From Rhodocytophaga rosea (GTDB lineage Bacteria > Bacteroidota > Bacteroidia > Cytophagales > 172606-1), in contig NZ_CP048222.1 of assembly GCF_010119975.1 (NCBI RefSeq), forward strand, positions 7,726,501 through 7,790,500: 64,000 nucleotides of DNA, given 5' to 3'. Positions within the stretch are counted from its first letter, which is position 1, and the number at the start of each line of letters is the position of its first letter. The position numbers and the translations under genes are program-made. The notes below the pieces were generated by a model. It did not search any database. It worked only from the letters and a program-made list of their open reading frames with translations, and was not told where the DNA came from. Below are positions 28,712 through 38,700 of this stretch, piece by piece.

Positions 28712-29992
28712 TTATCTACTTAACACTGGCTCTCCGGCTACATATACCTGGGACATCTTCCTTACATTCCGGATATCTGCTAATGGATCTGCCTCCAGGA
28801 TAATAAAATCGGCCCAATGAAAGGCGGATAAGGTGCCTACTTCTTTTAATCCCAGATACTGGGCCGCATTTTTGGTAGCCGATAAGATAATTTGCATCGG
28901 GGTAAGACCAGCTTGTGCCATCATTTCCATTTCCAGGTGTTCAAAATAGCCCATAAATCTGGCTGGCATGCCACTATCTGTACCAAAAACTATGGGAATG
29001 CCCTGGTCTGAGAGGGTTTTCAGGTTTGCCATTGCTATGGGGAGTTGCTGTTTGTTTTTCTGGGCACTTTTACTGTTGCGCATCTGCGCTTGTTTAGCAG
29101 GGTCTAACAAAGGCTGGATAGTTTCCCTATTGTATTCCTTCAGAAAGAAGGCATCTGAAAAGAAGGCGGCGGTATCTTCATACACAAAGGTGGATAGTTC
29201 ACGGGTCAGGGTCGCACAATAACTCACCTTTTTTTCTTTCAGCAGCCCAATGAATGATTCATCTACAGGCACATCCCGTATGCTATGCGCGAGCATATCG
29301 GTTCCAGCCTCCAGCAACTTCCGGGCATCTTCCAGGTAATACATATGGGTGGCAATCTTGTAGCCAAGCTCATGCGATCTTTTGATAACAGCCTGGTACA
29401 CTTCTTCTGCCATTTTAGGGCTGGTTCCCAGGTTATCATCCACCCGGATCTTCATAAAATCAACGCCCATCTTGTGATTATTTTCCAGAACAGCCAGCGC
29501 CTCCTGAGGCGTATTTCCGCTGATTACTTCACCTGCAATATATAAACGGGCTCTTTTTGAGAAGGAAGTATCATTGACTACCCGGAAGCTTTCCGCTTCT
29601 TTTTTGTCGCCGCCCAGGCTCACTACTGTGGTAATGCCATAACGGGCATAGATTGCTAAGTTGTCGAGGATATTTTCTTTCGAATAATGGCCTGCCTGAA
29701 TGCCTTTTACATCGCCCACATGTCCATGTCCATTGATCAAGCCAGGGATAATGGTTTTGCCTGAAACATCCTGGATGGTCGTATTTTCGGGGATGGTGAT
29801 CTTTTCCTTTGGCCCAACCGCCACCACCCGTCCATTTTGTATGAGCAACACCCCATTTTGAATGGGAGCATCACCACTTCCATCGATAATAGTGGCTCCG
29901 GTAAAAGCTATATAGGATTTCTCCGTCTTCTTTGCAGTTGAACAGGCAAATAAGATTAGGAGCAGGAAAGGTAAAAGTTTAAGGCGGTTCAT
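28712..29992 (-). CDS. Amidohydrolase-family lipoprotein (imidazolonepropionase-like)
   Basis: 426 aa with a lipobox (LLILFAC, Cys17). The metal-dependent hydrolase fold is shown by His89 and His91 in GLINGHGHVGD, a possible carbamylated Lys180 in VDFMKIRVDD, His215 in KIATHMYY, His235 in MLAHSIRDV and the final Asp in VFGTDSGMP. A C-terminal AADFI-like beta strand region (HWADFIILEADPLADIRN) closes the composite sandwich domain. The enzyme probably hydrolyses a cyclic amide or dipeptide in the periplasm; the substrate is unknown. It stands alone. Confidence 0.88.
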   Translation of the reverse strand: MNRLKLLPFLLLILFACSTAKKTEKSYIAFTGATIIDGSGDAPIQNGVLLIQNGRVVAVGPKEKITIPENTTIQDVSGKTIIPGLINGHGHVGDVKGIQAGHYSKENILDNLAIYARYGITTVVSLGGDKKEAESFRVVNDTSFSKRARLYIAGEVISGNTPQEALAVLENNHKMGVDFMKIRVDDNLGTSPKMAEEVYQAVIKRSHELGYKIATHMYYLEDARKLLEAGTDMLAHSIRDVPVDESFIGLLKEKKVSYCATLTRELSTFVYEDTAAFFSDAFFLKEYNRETIQPLLDPAKQAQMRNSKSAQKNKQQLPIAMANLKTLSDQGIPIVFGTDSGMPARFMGYFEHLEMEMMAQAGLTPMQIILSATKNAAQYLGLKEVGTLSAFHWADFIILEADPLADIRNVRKMSQVYVAGEPVLSR

Positions 29993-30188
29993 GCGATGAA
30001 AGTACTAAATTTCTGGCAAACAGGGGAAAAAAGGCAAGGGTAAAAAGTTTTCGCTGCTTGCTTTATTGAATATGCATATTGGCCCGAAATGCGTCAATGT
30101 ATAACATATTTGTGTCAACAGAAACTGCACTTAGCTTTCCTTTTATGACAGATACCCTATTCAATTAAATATTTCCGGGAATATATTA

Positions 30189-31052
30189 GAGAATGTTTTG
30201 AAAGGATAGAAATAGGGTAAAAGAAAGAATCAGTGAGTAAACTTGTGGTGTCCAACCAAAAAGTTTTATGCAAGAAAGATTCTTCGAACTCACTGATTGT
30301 GAGTGGGAAATTATCAAGGAAGTAGTAGATAACCAAAGAAAAATCAAACATGACAAACGTGTTATTCTTAATGCTATTCTATGGCTACTTACTACAGGTA
30401 GTCAATGGCGCAACATGGAAAGTAAATACCCACCCTGGCAAACCATTTATTACCATTACAGGCAGTGGAAGAAGCGAGGCATCATCGAAGAGCTGTTGGC
30501 TTTTTTAGCAATCAGAGAAAGAAAAAAAGCAGGCCGACAAGCCTTGCCAAGCGTGTTAGCTATTGATAGTCAAAGTGTAAAGATTGTACAGTTTACTTCC
30601 CAAGACAAGGGCATAGATGGCAACAAAAAGGTGAATGGCAGAAAAAGACATCTAGCAGTGGATTGTTTAGGTATTCCTTGGGCTGTGCATGTAACAGCCG
30701 CCCATGTGTCAGACACTACAGCCGGTTATGAGTTAGCAGCTAAGCTGAAGGGTAAGTCTTGCCGCCTACATACACTAAAAGCAGATAATGGCTACAAAGA
30801 TACCTTTGTAGAAGAGATAGAAAGAGACTATGGATGGAAGGTAGAAATTGTACAAAAGCCTGAAAGCGTAAAGGGCTTTGTGCCGGCAGGAGGCCGTTGG
30901 GTGGTAGAACGCAGTTACGGATGGCTCAATTTTAAGCGTAGATTGAGCCGTGACTTTGAGAAAAGCACAGAAAGTTCGGAAGCTATGCTACAATTAGCCT
31001 TTATTGACACACTGCTTAAAAGAAAACCAGTATAATATTTCAAAACGTTCTC
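30189..31052 (+). mobile_element. IS5-family insertion sequence (IS1031-like group)
   Basis: An 864-bp element with 15-bp terminal inverted repeats (GAGAATGTTTTGAAA at 30189-30203; TTTCAAAACGTTCTC at 31038-31052, one mismatch) and a 3-bp TTA duplication on each side (30186-30188, 31053-31055). Size and the TNA-type duplication fit the IS1031 group of IS5. Confidence 0.9.
30268..31035 (+). CDS. IS5-family transposase
   Basis: 255 aa in a single frame. The N-terminus has the IS5 helix-turn-helix block (LTDCEWEIIKEVV ... GSQWRNMESKYPPWQTIYYHY). Catalytic residues are the Asp in VLAIDSQSVKI, the Asp in TLKADNGYKD and the Glu in RWVVERSYGWLNFKRRL. Both ends of the IS are intact, so it is probably active. 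It points toward the RND efflux operon 110 bp away. Confidence 0.93.
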   Translation: MQERFFELTDCEWEIIKEVVDNQRKIKHDKRVILNAILWLLTTGSQWRNMESKYPPWQTIYYHYRQWKKRGIIEELLAFLAIRERKKAGRQALPSVLAIDSQSVKIVQFTSQDKGIDGNKKVNGRKRHLAVDCLGIPWAVHVTAAHVSDTTAGYELAAKLKGKSCRLHTLKADNGYKDTFVEEIERDYGWKVEIVQKPESVKGFVPAGGRWVVERSYGWLNFKRRLSRDFEKSTESSEAMLQLAFIDTLLKRKPV

Positions 31053-31161
31053 TTATAATCTATGCAGGGAAAAGCTTAAATAGGTGTCCGTAATGCGTTT
31101 GTATGACGTATAATTCTTCGTAGTCTGTGTTTAGTAAGCCAGGTTATCAATTCGTACCATT

Positions 31162-32331
31162 ATGGCTAAAACAGCTTATCTTTTGTCAGCCGCATCACTA
31201 GCGGCACTATTATTCTTCTCTTCATGCGGCGGAAATAATCAACAGGCAGCTGGTACACAAGCTGGTGCAGTAAAGGATTATCCGGTTATCACCATTCAGC
31301 AACGCTCTGCCACCTTAAACAACGAATATCCGGCTACCATCGAAGGGCAGCAGAATATAGAAATACGCCCCAAGATTGACGGCTATATTGAGCGGATTTA
31401 TGTAGATGAAGGAGCCACTGTAAAAACAGGGCAACTCCTTTTTCAGATCAGTGCTCCTCAGTACGAGCAGCAGGTGAGAACGGCAGAAGCTACCATTAAA
31501 ATTGCCCGGGCAGATGTAAATTCAGCACAGATGCAGGTAAATAAAGTGCGTCCGCTGGTAGAAAAAAACATTATCAGTAAGTATGAACTGGAATCTGCAC
31601 AGTTTACACTGGAAGCTAAACAGGCTGCTCTGGCACAGGCGCAAGCTACATTTGCCAATGCCCGGACGAATCTGGGATATACACAGGTTACCAGTCCGGT
31701 AAATGGCGTAGTAGGAACCATTCCGTATAAAATCGGCAGCCTTGTCAGCAGTACCACCGCTCAGCCTCTGACTACGGTATCCAACATCGGAAAAATTTAT
31801 GCTTACTTTTCGATCAACGAAAAACAGGCACTGGCTTTTTCCCGGAATACAAAAGGCACGACCACTGAAGAAAGGCTGGCCAGTATTCCACCGGTTTCCC
31901 TGATTCTGGCGGATAGAACAGAATTTCCACAAAAAGGCCGGGTTGAAACGGCAAGCGGGATGATCAATACACAAACTGGTTCTATACGGGTACGGGCTAC
32001 TTTTCCAAATCCAGGTAATATAGTACGCAGTGGCAGCAGTGGAGCCGTACGTATTCCTGTACAAGTGGATTCAGCTATGCTTATTCCTCAGAAAGCTACT
32101 TATGAGATTCAAGGTAAGTTATTTGTATACCTGGTTGAAAATACCGGAACGGTACGAAGTACAGAGATACAGGTGATGGGTAATAACAATGGACAGTATT
32201 ATGTAGTACAGCGGGGTTTACAGCCAGGCAACAAGATTGTAGTGGAAGGGGTGGCTACCTTGCGTGAAGGAGCAGCCATCAAGCCACGGGAAGTAAGCGC
32301 CGATAGTCTGTACCGGCAGGTATTACAATAA
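31162..32331 (+). CDS. RND efflux periplasmic adaptor (AcrA/MexA-like)
   Basis: 389 aa lipoprotein (lipobox LLFFSSC). It has two lipoyl half motifs (IDGYIERIYVDEGATVKTGQ and YTQVTSPVNGVVGTIPYKIG) flanking a coiled-coil hairpin (about 95-150), then beta-barrel and membrane-proximal domains (TGSIRVRATFPNPGNIVRSG). It links the inner-membrane pump encoded 45 bp downstream to the outer-membrane channel. First gene of a three-gene efflux operon. Its promoter lies in the ~100 bp after the IS5 element. Confidence 0.93.
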   Translation: MAKTAYLLSAASLAALLFFSSCGGNNQQAAGTQAGAVKDYPVITIQQRSATLNNEYPATIEGQQNIEIRPKIDGYIERIYVDEGATVKTGQLLFQISAPQYEQQVRTAEATIKIARADVNSAQMQVNKVRPLVEKNIISKYELESAQFTLEAKQAALAQAQATFANARTNLGYTQVTSPVNGVVGTIPYKIGSLVSSTTAQPLTTVSNIGKIYAYFSINEKQALAFSRNTKGTTTEERLASIPPVSLILADRTEFPQKGRVETASGMINTQTGSIRVRATFPNPGNIVRSGSSGAVRIPVQVDSAMLIPQKATYEIQGKLFVYLVENTGTVRSTEIQVMGNNNGQYYVVQRGLQPGNKIVVEGVATLREGAAIKPREVSADSLYRQVLQ

Positions 32332-32376
32332 AGATAGCCATAAGGTAAGCTTTGTGAGGTCCTTAATAAAAGATAT

Positions 32377-35300
32377 ATGTTTAACCGCTTTATAGAACAG
32401 CCGGTATTATCTACCGTTATTTCAATTATCATTGTAATACTCGGTGTACTTGGCCTTGTTTCCTTGCCTATTGCCCAGTATCCCGAAATTGCGCCGCCAA
32501 CAGTGGTGGTTTCTGCCTCATACCAGGGAGCCAATGCTGATGTGGTGCTTAATAGTGTGGTAGTGCCTTTGGAAGAGCAAATCAATGGGGTGGAAGGAAT
32601 GACCTATATGACTTCTTCTGCTGGAAATGACGGAAGTGCGAGAATAACTGTCAATTTTAAATTAGGAATCAATCCGGATCTGGCTTCTGTAAATGTACAA
32701 AACAGGGTATCACGTGCTACCAGCCTCCTGCCTCAGGAAGTAACCCGTGCCGGGGTAACCACCGCCAAAAGCCAGAGCAGTAACCTGGTGATTTTTTCTC
32801 TCTATAGCGATAATCCGGCCTATGACCAGACCTTTCTTCAGAACTATGCCGAAATTAATCTGGTCCCGCTGATTAAACGGGTGGCAGGCGTAGGAGAAGC
32901 AAGCGCCTTTGGGCGGATGGAATATTCCATGCGGATCTGGCTCAAACCCGATGTAATGGCTACTTATGGACTGGTTCCGGCTGATATAAGTGCCGCGCTG
33001 GCGGAACAAAATATTGAAGCAGCACCTGGCCAGTTTGGAGAACAAGGGTTGCAGTCATTTCAATACGTAATTAAGTACACAGGTAGGCTGAAAAATACAG
33101 CAGCCTTTGGTGATGTGGTCATCCGGTCTACTGGAAGCGGGCAGCTATTACGGCTGAAAGATATTGCCAGAATAGAGCTGGGAGCCCTTAGTTATGCCAG
33201 CACCACTACTACTAATGGCAATCCGTCAGTGGGGGTAGCCATCAGCCAGACGGCAGGCTCTAATGCCAAAGAAGTAATTGAAGGTAGTTTACAGGTATTA
33301 GATGATGCCTCTAAATCCTTTCCCAAAGGCATCCGCTATGTTACCCTGGTAAATGCCAACGACTTTCTGGATGCTTCTATTGAGAAAGTAATCAGTACGC
33401 TGATTGAGGCATTTGTGCTGGTATTTCTGGTCGTATTTATCTTCCTACAGGATTTTCGTTCTACCCTGATTCCGGCGATTGCTGTGCCGGTAGCGATTGT
33501 GGGTACGTTCTTTTTTCTCAGCTTATTTGGATTCACGATTAACCTTCTTACCTTATTTGCGCTCGTACTGGCCATTGGTATTGTGGTCGATGATGCGATT
33601 GTGGTGGTGGAAGCCGTCCATGCCAAGCTCGATCAGGGCTATACTTCTGCCCGGAAAGCTACTGTGGATGCCATGGGTGAAATTTCAGGAGCGATCATTT
33701 CAATTACCCTGGTAATGGCAGCGGTATTTGTTCCGGTGAGTTTTATTACTGGTTCTGCCGGTGTATTTTATAAACAATTTGGTCTTACCCTGGCCATTGC
33801 CATTATTTTGTCAGCTGTCAATGCCTTAACCTTAAGTCCGGCTTTATGTGCGATATTTCTAAAACCACATACGAAAGATCATACAAAGAAAAACCTGCTT
33901 CAGCGGTTTTATGCCTGGTTTAACAGAACATTTGAAGCCACTACCCAAAAATATAAACAGGCGGTTGCCTTCCTGATCCGGAAAAAATGGGTAGCCTGGG
34001 CATTAATACTTGTCTTTGGTGGGGTGTTTTACTATTTAATGGCCACTACACCCAGCACGTTTGTTCCCAGTGAAGATATGGGTTCTGTCATGTCCGACAT
34101 CGCCTTGCCACCTTCTGCTTCGCTGGAACGGACCGAGGAAATAACCAGGCAGATAGAAAGTATTGCCAAAACGGTTCCGGAGGTAGATAATATATTACGC
34201 ATTACCGGACGGGGAATGATCAGCGGCGCAGGAAGCAACTATGGAATGGTCATTATGCGGCTCAAACCCTGGGATCAGCGGAAAGGAAAAGGGCAGGATG
34301 TACAGTCCATTATCGGCCAGATGTTTGCAAAAACGGCAGGTATCCGGGATGCCAGGGTTATTTTTTTTGGATCGCCTACTATTCAAGGTTTTGGTACCTC
34401 GAGTGGATTTGAGTTTCAGTTGCAGAACCGAAGCGGACAGGATATTGCCAGTTTTTATAAAGTAGCCATGGATTTTCTCTCAGCTTTGGGCGAACGTCCG
34501 GAAATTCAATATGCTTCTACTGCCTTTAATCCCAACTTCCCGCAATACCAGATTGATGTAAATGTTGCCAAAGTGAAAGAAGCCGGACTTTCGGTAAGTG
34601 ATATTTTGGGAACCATACAGGGCTATTATGGAGGCGTATATGCCTCTAATTTTAACCAGTTCGGCAAACAATACCGGGTGATGTACCAGGCAGATCCTGC
34701 GTTCCGGGCAAATCCTGAAAGCCTTAATAATGTATATGTGAGAAATGTCAATGGAACCATGGCTCCGATTACCGGATTTATCACCTTAACCCGTGTATAT
34801 GGACCGCAGGCTATTTCCAGGTTCAATCTGTTTACTTCCATCGGCATAACAGGTTCGCCTAAACCCGGCTATAGTTCTGGGGATGCGATTGCTGCTATTG
34901 AGCAGGTGGCCGCCCAAACCTTACCATTAGGGTATGGATACGAGTTTTCAGGTTTAACCAGAGAAGAATTATCAGCCGGCGGACAAACGGTATTTATTTT
35001 CCTGCTGGTGATTCTGTTTGTATATCTGCTGCTGAGCGCCCAGTATGGAAGTTATATCCTTCCTTTTGCCGTTTTGTTTTCCTTGCCTGTCGGACTTGCC
35101 GGTACCTTTATATTTGCAAGCTTGTTTGGCATTACCAATAACATTTATCTGCAAATTACCTTAATTATGCTGATCGGATTGCTGGCAAAAAATGCCATTC
35201 TGATTGTAGAATTTGCTTTAGAGCGCAGGCGGAATGGGATGCCCCTGGTACAGGCTGCGCTGGAAGGTGCAGAAGCCCGGTTGCGGCCTATATTAATGAC

Positions 35301-35523
35301 TTCTTTTGCCTTTATTCTGGGTCTGGTTCCATTGATGCTGGCTTCCGGGGCCGGTGCTATCGGTAACCGTTCTATTGGTACCGGAGCAGTAGGAGGAATG
35401 TTGATCGGAACTGTTATTGGGGTATTTGTTATTCCAGTGTTATTTGTCGTATTCCAGGCCATACAGGAGCGCATCAGTGGACGGCCTACAGAACATCTGG
35501 TAGAAGAAAAACAACAGGTTTGA
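32377..35523 (+). CDS. RND efflux pump, HAE1 type (AcrB-like)
   Basis: 1048 aa, the usual length. N-terminal MFNRFIEQPVLSTVISIIIV helix, two large periplasmic loops and twelve helices. The proton-relay Asp pair is intact in LAIGIVVDDAIVVVEAV, and the second-half motif GLLAKNAILIVEFA is present. Family members expel hydrophobic and amphiphilic compounds using the proton gradient. Substrate range cannot be read from sequence. It lies between the adaptor gene and the channel gene, all on the plus strand. Confidence 0.95.
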   Translation: MFNRFIEQPVLSTVISIIIVILGVLGLVSLPIAQYPEIAPPTVVVSASYQGANADVVLNSVVVPLEEQINGVEGMTYMTSSAGNDGSARITVNFKLGINPDLASVNVQNRVSRATSLLPQEVTRAGVTTAKSQSSNLVIFSLYSDNPAYDQTFLQNYAEINLVPLIKRVAGVGEASAFGRMEYSMRIWLKPDVMATYGLVPADISAALAEQNIEAAPGQFGEQGLQSFQYVIKYTGRLKNTAAFGDVVIRSTGSGQLLRLKDIARIELGALSYASTTTTNGNPSVGVAISQTAGSNAKEVIEGSLQVLDDASKSFPKGIRYVTLVNANDFLDASIEKVISTLIEAFVLVFLVVFIFLQDFRSTLIPAIAVPVAIVGTFFFLSLFGFTINLLTLFALVLAIGIVVDDAIVVVEAVHAKLDQGYTSARKATVDAMGEISGAIISITLVMAAVFVPVSFITGSAGVFYKQFGLTLAIAIILSAVNALTLSPALCAIFLKPHTKDHTKKNLLQRFYAWFNRTFEATTQKYKQAVAFLIRKKWVAWALILVFGGVFYYLMATTPSTFVPSEDMGSVMSDIALPPSASLERTEEITRQIESIAKTVPEVDNILRITGRGMISGAGSNYGMVIMRLKPWDQRKGKGQDVQSIIGQMFAKTAGIRDARVIFFGSPTIQGFGTSSGFEFQLQNRSGQDIASFYKVAMDFLSALGERPEIQYASTAFNPNFPQYQIDVNVAKVKEAGLSVSDILGTIQGYYGGVYASNFNQFGKQYRVMYQADPAFRANPESLNNVYVRNVNGTMAPITGFITLTRVYGPQAISRFNLFTSIGITGSPKPGYSSGDAIAAIEQVAAQTLPLGYGYEFSGLTREELSAGGQTVFIFLLVILFVYLLLSAQYGSYILPFAVLFSLPVGLAGTFIFASLFGITNNIYLQITLIMLIGLLAKNAILIVEFALERRRNGMPLVQAALEGAEARLRPILMTSFAFILGLVPLMLASGAGAIGNRSIGTGAVGGMLIGTVIGVFVIPVLFVVFQAIQERISGRPTEHLVEEKQQV

Positions 35524-35539
35524 AAACCGGGTCGTGCCT

Positions 35540-36928
35540 ATGAACAAATACATAAAATATACCCTTCTCGTTTTTTTTACAGGCCTGCTGACAGTCTCCT
35601 GCCGGGTAACAGACCGCTACCGGACTCCTCCGCTAACTACTGATGGATTGTACCGCGATATTACATCCGGCGATACCGCCACCATTGCCAGCCTGACCTG
35701 GAATGAACTGTTTACCGATCCTTTATTACAAAATCTGATCAGAGAAGGCATTGCCCAGAATTTGAATTTAAAAACCGCCTACACCCGTATCGAGCAGGCG
35801 CAGGCCTATTATTTACAGACCGGAGCCGCACTACTCCCTACCCTGAATGCCAACCTGGGCTATACTACTTCCAAACTCTCAGAAGCCGAAGGTTTTGGCA
35901 TTCGTACCAGAGCCCAGCAATACCAGATCGGCTTGTCTTCCAGCTGGGAAGTGGATATCTGGGGAAAATTACGCAGCAACCGGAGAGCCAATCTGGCTAA
36001 TTTATTGCAATCGCAGGCTGCTGCCAGAACGGTTCAAACGAGTTTAGTAGCCAGTATTGCCAGTTATTATTACCAGCTCCTCGCCTTAGACCAGCAACTA
36101 ATGATCACCCAGCAAACCGTTTCCAACTGGGATACAACGGTGCAAACCATGCGGGAATTAAAAAATGCTGCCCTGGTTACCGAAGCGGCTGTGGTACAAA
36201 GCGAAGCCCAGCGGTATGCCGCTGAAGTAACCATTCCTGATCTGAAACAAAGAATCCGGGAAACTGAAAATGTGCTAAGCACCCTGCTGGGATTGCCTCC
36301 TGCTGCCATTAACCGCAGTACTTTAGCAGACCAACAATCCATCGAAAATCTCCAGACCGGTGTGCCAGCGCAATTACTGGCCAACCGGCCGGATGTACAA
36401 CAGGCAGAATACAACTTCCGGTATTATTATGAACTCACCAATGTAGCCAGGACGTATTTCTATCCCTCGCTGGTCATTACAAGCTCAGCAGGTCTCAACA
36501 GCCTTACCTTTGCCCACTGGATTGATCCGGTTTCTTTAGCAGCCAGAATCGGGGGCAGTTTAGTGCAGCCTATTTTTAACCAGCGGGCCAACCGGACCAG
36601 GCTAGAGGTGGCTCGTGCCCAGCAACAGGGTGCGTTATTTAACTTTCAACAAACATTGTTAACTGCCGGACAGGAAGTATCGAATGCCTTGTTTCTCCAT
36701 CAGACAGCCCTCGAAAAAATGAGTATCCGCTCTAACCAGCTTACCGCCCTGCAACGGTCCGTGGAATACTCAAATGAACTCTTGCGTAACGGATTTGCGA
36801 TTTATCCTGAAGTGATCACGGCCCGCCAGAGTTTATTACAGGCAGAACTGGGGGCTGTAAACGACCGTTTGCAACAACTTCAGGCCATTGTCAATTTGTA
36901 CCGTTCGTTAGGCGGAGGATGGAAATAA
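35540..36928 (+). CDS. Outer-membrane efflux channel (NodT/OprM-type TolC-family lipoprotein)
   Basis: 462 aa from ATG 35540 (a GTG two codons earlier is less likely), 16 bp after the pump stop. It begins with a lipoprotein signal (LLTVSC) and contains two OEP repeats of long alpha-helices with the NodT-type motifs (SSWEVDIWGKLRSNRRANLA, LLANRPDVQQAEYNFRY, GGSLVQPIFNQRANRTRLE). Forms the trimeric channel that completes the tripartite pump. Confidence 0.93.
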   Translation: MNKYIKYTLLVFFTGLLTVSCRVTDRYRTPPLTTDGLYRDITSGDTATIASLTWNELFTDPLLQNLIREGIAQNLNLKTAYTRIEQAQAYYLQTGAALLPTLNANLGYTTSKLSEAEGFGIRTRAQQYQIGLSSSWEVDIWGKLRSNRRANLANLLQSQAAARTVQTSLVASIASYYYQLLALDQQLMITQQTVSNWDTTVQTMRELKNAALVTEAAVVQSEAQRYAAEVTIPDLKQRIRETENVLSTLLGLPPAAINRSTLADQQSIENLQTGVPAQLLANRPDVQQAEYNFRYYYELTNVARTYFYPSLVITSSAGLNSLTFAHWIDPVSLAARIGGSLVQPIFNQRANRTRLEVARAQQQGALFNFQQTLLTAGQEVSNALFLHQTALEKMSIRSNQLTALQRSVEYSNELLRNGFAIYPEVITARQSLLQAELGAVNDRLQQLQAIVNLYRSLGGGWK

Positions 36929-37098
36929 TACTTTCGCTTCCTATCAGCACTTTGCTTGTCAGCGGAGAGAAAAGCCGGGATAAATCAGCGTATGAAATAT
37001 GTGTTAATCAGAAAAGAAACTGAACGGAAGTGTACAGAGCTTTTTAAGTCAAAGAAAACCGGGTGCTTAGGGGATACTTTATTAGCTATTATTTGTCA

Positions 37099-37132
37099 TG
37101 GGTGGTTTTACTCTTCCATTTAAAACCACCCA
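37099..37132. terminator. Hairpin between the efflux operon and the DUF1080 gene
   Basis: A perfect 12-bp stem (TGGGTGGTTTTA at 37099-37110; TAAAACCACCCA at 37121-37132) with a 10-nt loop between convergent genes. A weak T run limits certainty. Confidence 0.6.
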
Positions 37133-37179
37133 GTCATTCCTTTAAGGAGTATTGATTCAGTACCTGGATTAAAGCAGTT

Positions 37180-37821
37180 TTATTGAGAAAGAGGTTTTAC
37201 CATGATTTCTTTATAATACACTTTACTTTTCGGATCGTGGCCTTGCAGGGCAAATGTTCCAGATGAAATTTTTCGGGCGTTTGTTGTACTTCTACTCACA
37301 CTGTCAGGTTCTGTATACTCAACCAGGGTTTTGTCATTCACCTTGATGGTTACTTTCTTTCCCTTAACAATAATATGCTCGGTAAACCACTCATTGTCTT
37401 TCGCAGGAATTTCTTTCACATCCTGAATGGCATATAAACTTCCGGTCTTTCTCCAGTCCGTATGGGTATTATTTACCTGTACCTCATAGCCTTTAGATGG
37501 CCAGCCATCCTCCTGGTAATCGGTGTGAAAGTATATACCTGAATTAGATCCTGGGGTAGTCATTACCTGTGCTTTAAATTCAAAATCCGTAAACGTATGA
37601 TTGAGAACCGGACCTTGATAAAATAAGTGTGCTCTGGGACCTTCAACGACAATCATTCCCTTTTCAACTTTGAAGGTGGCTGCATTTTCACCCACTTTCC
37701 ATCCTTTCAGCGATTTTCCATCAAACAGGCTAATCCATTCATCTTTTTTGTTCTTTTCCTTCATATTACTGAAAATCAGCCCAAGCAATAAGGCTAAAGC
37801 CCATATACTATTTTTTCTCAT
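37180..37821 (-). CDS. DUF1080 (3-keto-disaccharide hydrolase-like) secreted protein
   Basis: 213 aa with an N-terminal signal/anchor (MRKNSIWALALLLGLIFSN). The rest is a single concanavalin-like DUF1080 domain: EWISLFDGKSLKGWKVGE, FTDFEFKAQVMTTPGSNSGIYFHT, GYEVQVNNTH and EHIIVKGKKVTIKVNDKTL, ending with PKSKVYYKEIMVKPL. Some members hydrolyse 3-keto-glycosides produced by a glycoside oxidoreductase. No such partner is next to it. A second DUF1080 protein is at 56404. Confidence 0.88.
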   Translation of the reverse strand: MRKNSIWALALLLGLIFSNMKEKNKKDEWISLFDGKSLKGWKVGENAATFKVEKGMIVVEGPRAHLFYQGPVLNHTFTDFEFKAQVMTTPGSNSGIYFHTDYQEDGWPSKGYEVQVNNTHTDWRKTGSLYAIQDVKEIPAKDNEWFTEHIIVKGKKVTIKVNDKTLVEYTEPDSVSRSTTNARKISSGTFALQGHDPKSKVYYKEIMVKPLSQ

Positions 37822-38700
37822 GATTTAGTTATTGTTTTAAAAGTGTGTCTGTTTTACTGGAAAATTTCCATAACCTAAGAAATATTTTCTTTAAAGAAAA
37901 ACAGGCAGGTATATTCTCTACAGCTAAATACAATTTTTATGAAATGAATATTACAACCCAGTATTTCCGGATATGTCTGTTGCTTTAAAAAAAAGTACTT
38001 ATCGATAACAGGGATTGAGATTTGGCTTGGTGTTTATTTGAAATTGATGAGCAGCCAGAATAGGGAAACACCCCAAAATTTGCATAAAGTTGTTACCGGA
38101 ACGTTTTAAGCCCGCCCTATGAATCAAATAAAAAAATGATTTTTCCATAAATAGATTCAACTCTTGCAGTGTTCTAAACATCCTTTTTCCTGAATAAAAG
38201 ATCCTGCTACGAATACCATCTGAATTAATTGTAAGCTTGCTTTACTCAGTTGGTTAACTGGTACCCGAATGTTTAAAAATAAAGTAGGTATACCTTGATT
38301 TTTAACAGTAAGATTATTACTATTACCATCATATTTAGGTTCGCTTGTAGTATAAGGATTCAATTGAGCAGTTCAGATGCTGCAATTTTTATTAAGAGGA
38401 TCAAGGCAAGCCGGCGATTTTTCTACTCCAATCCTGAGGAGGTGTTTTACAGTAAGTGTCCGAATTTATTGTAGATTTTACTAAACCATACCCGCAAATT
38501 TATAAACCTTCTTACAGCTTGTATAGGCTGTAGATCACTAAGTAGGTTCAGTTATTTTTTTCGATCTGAGCCTCATTTCCTATCCTATTCAGGTAAAGCA
38601 GATACAAGTCAGTAATACGCTGACCTGATTGGGCCTGTCTTATCCCATACTTCCCTTTTAATAAATTTCTCTCCTTTTCTTCACCAAACCATCGTATGTT
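37822..38700. other. Long intergenic region without a supported gene
   Basis: About 880 bp. Two overlapping minus-strand frames of 60-68 codons (37999-38363) were examined and rejected: one starts with TTG, neither has a recognisable domain or signal. The area may be a decayed locus or hold long leaders; no strong repeat was found. Confidence 0.4.

Noticed and set aside
37999-38363. Two overlapping minus-strand frames of 60 and 68 codons in a gene-free region
   Set aside because: No domain, signal peptide or convincing start; they overlap each other in different frames.
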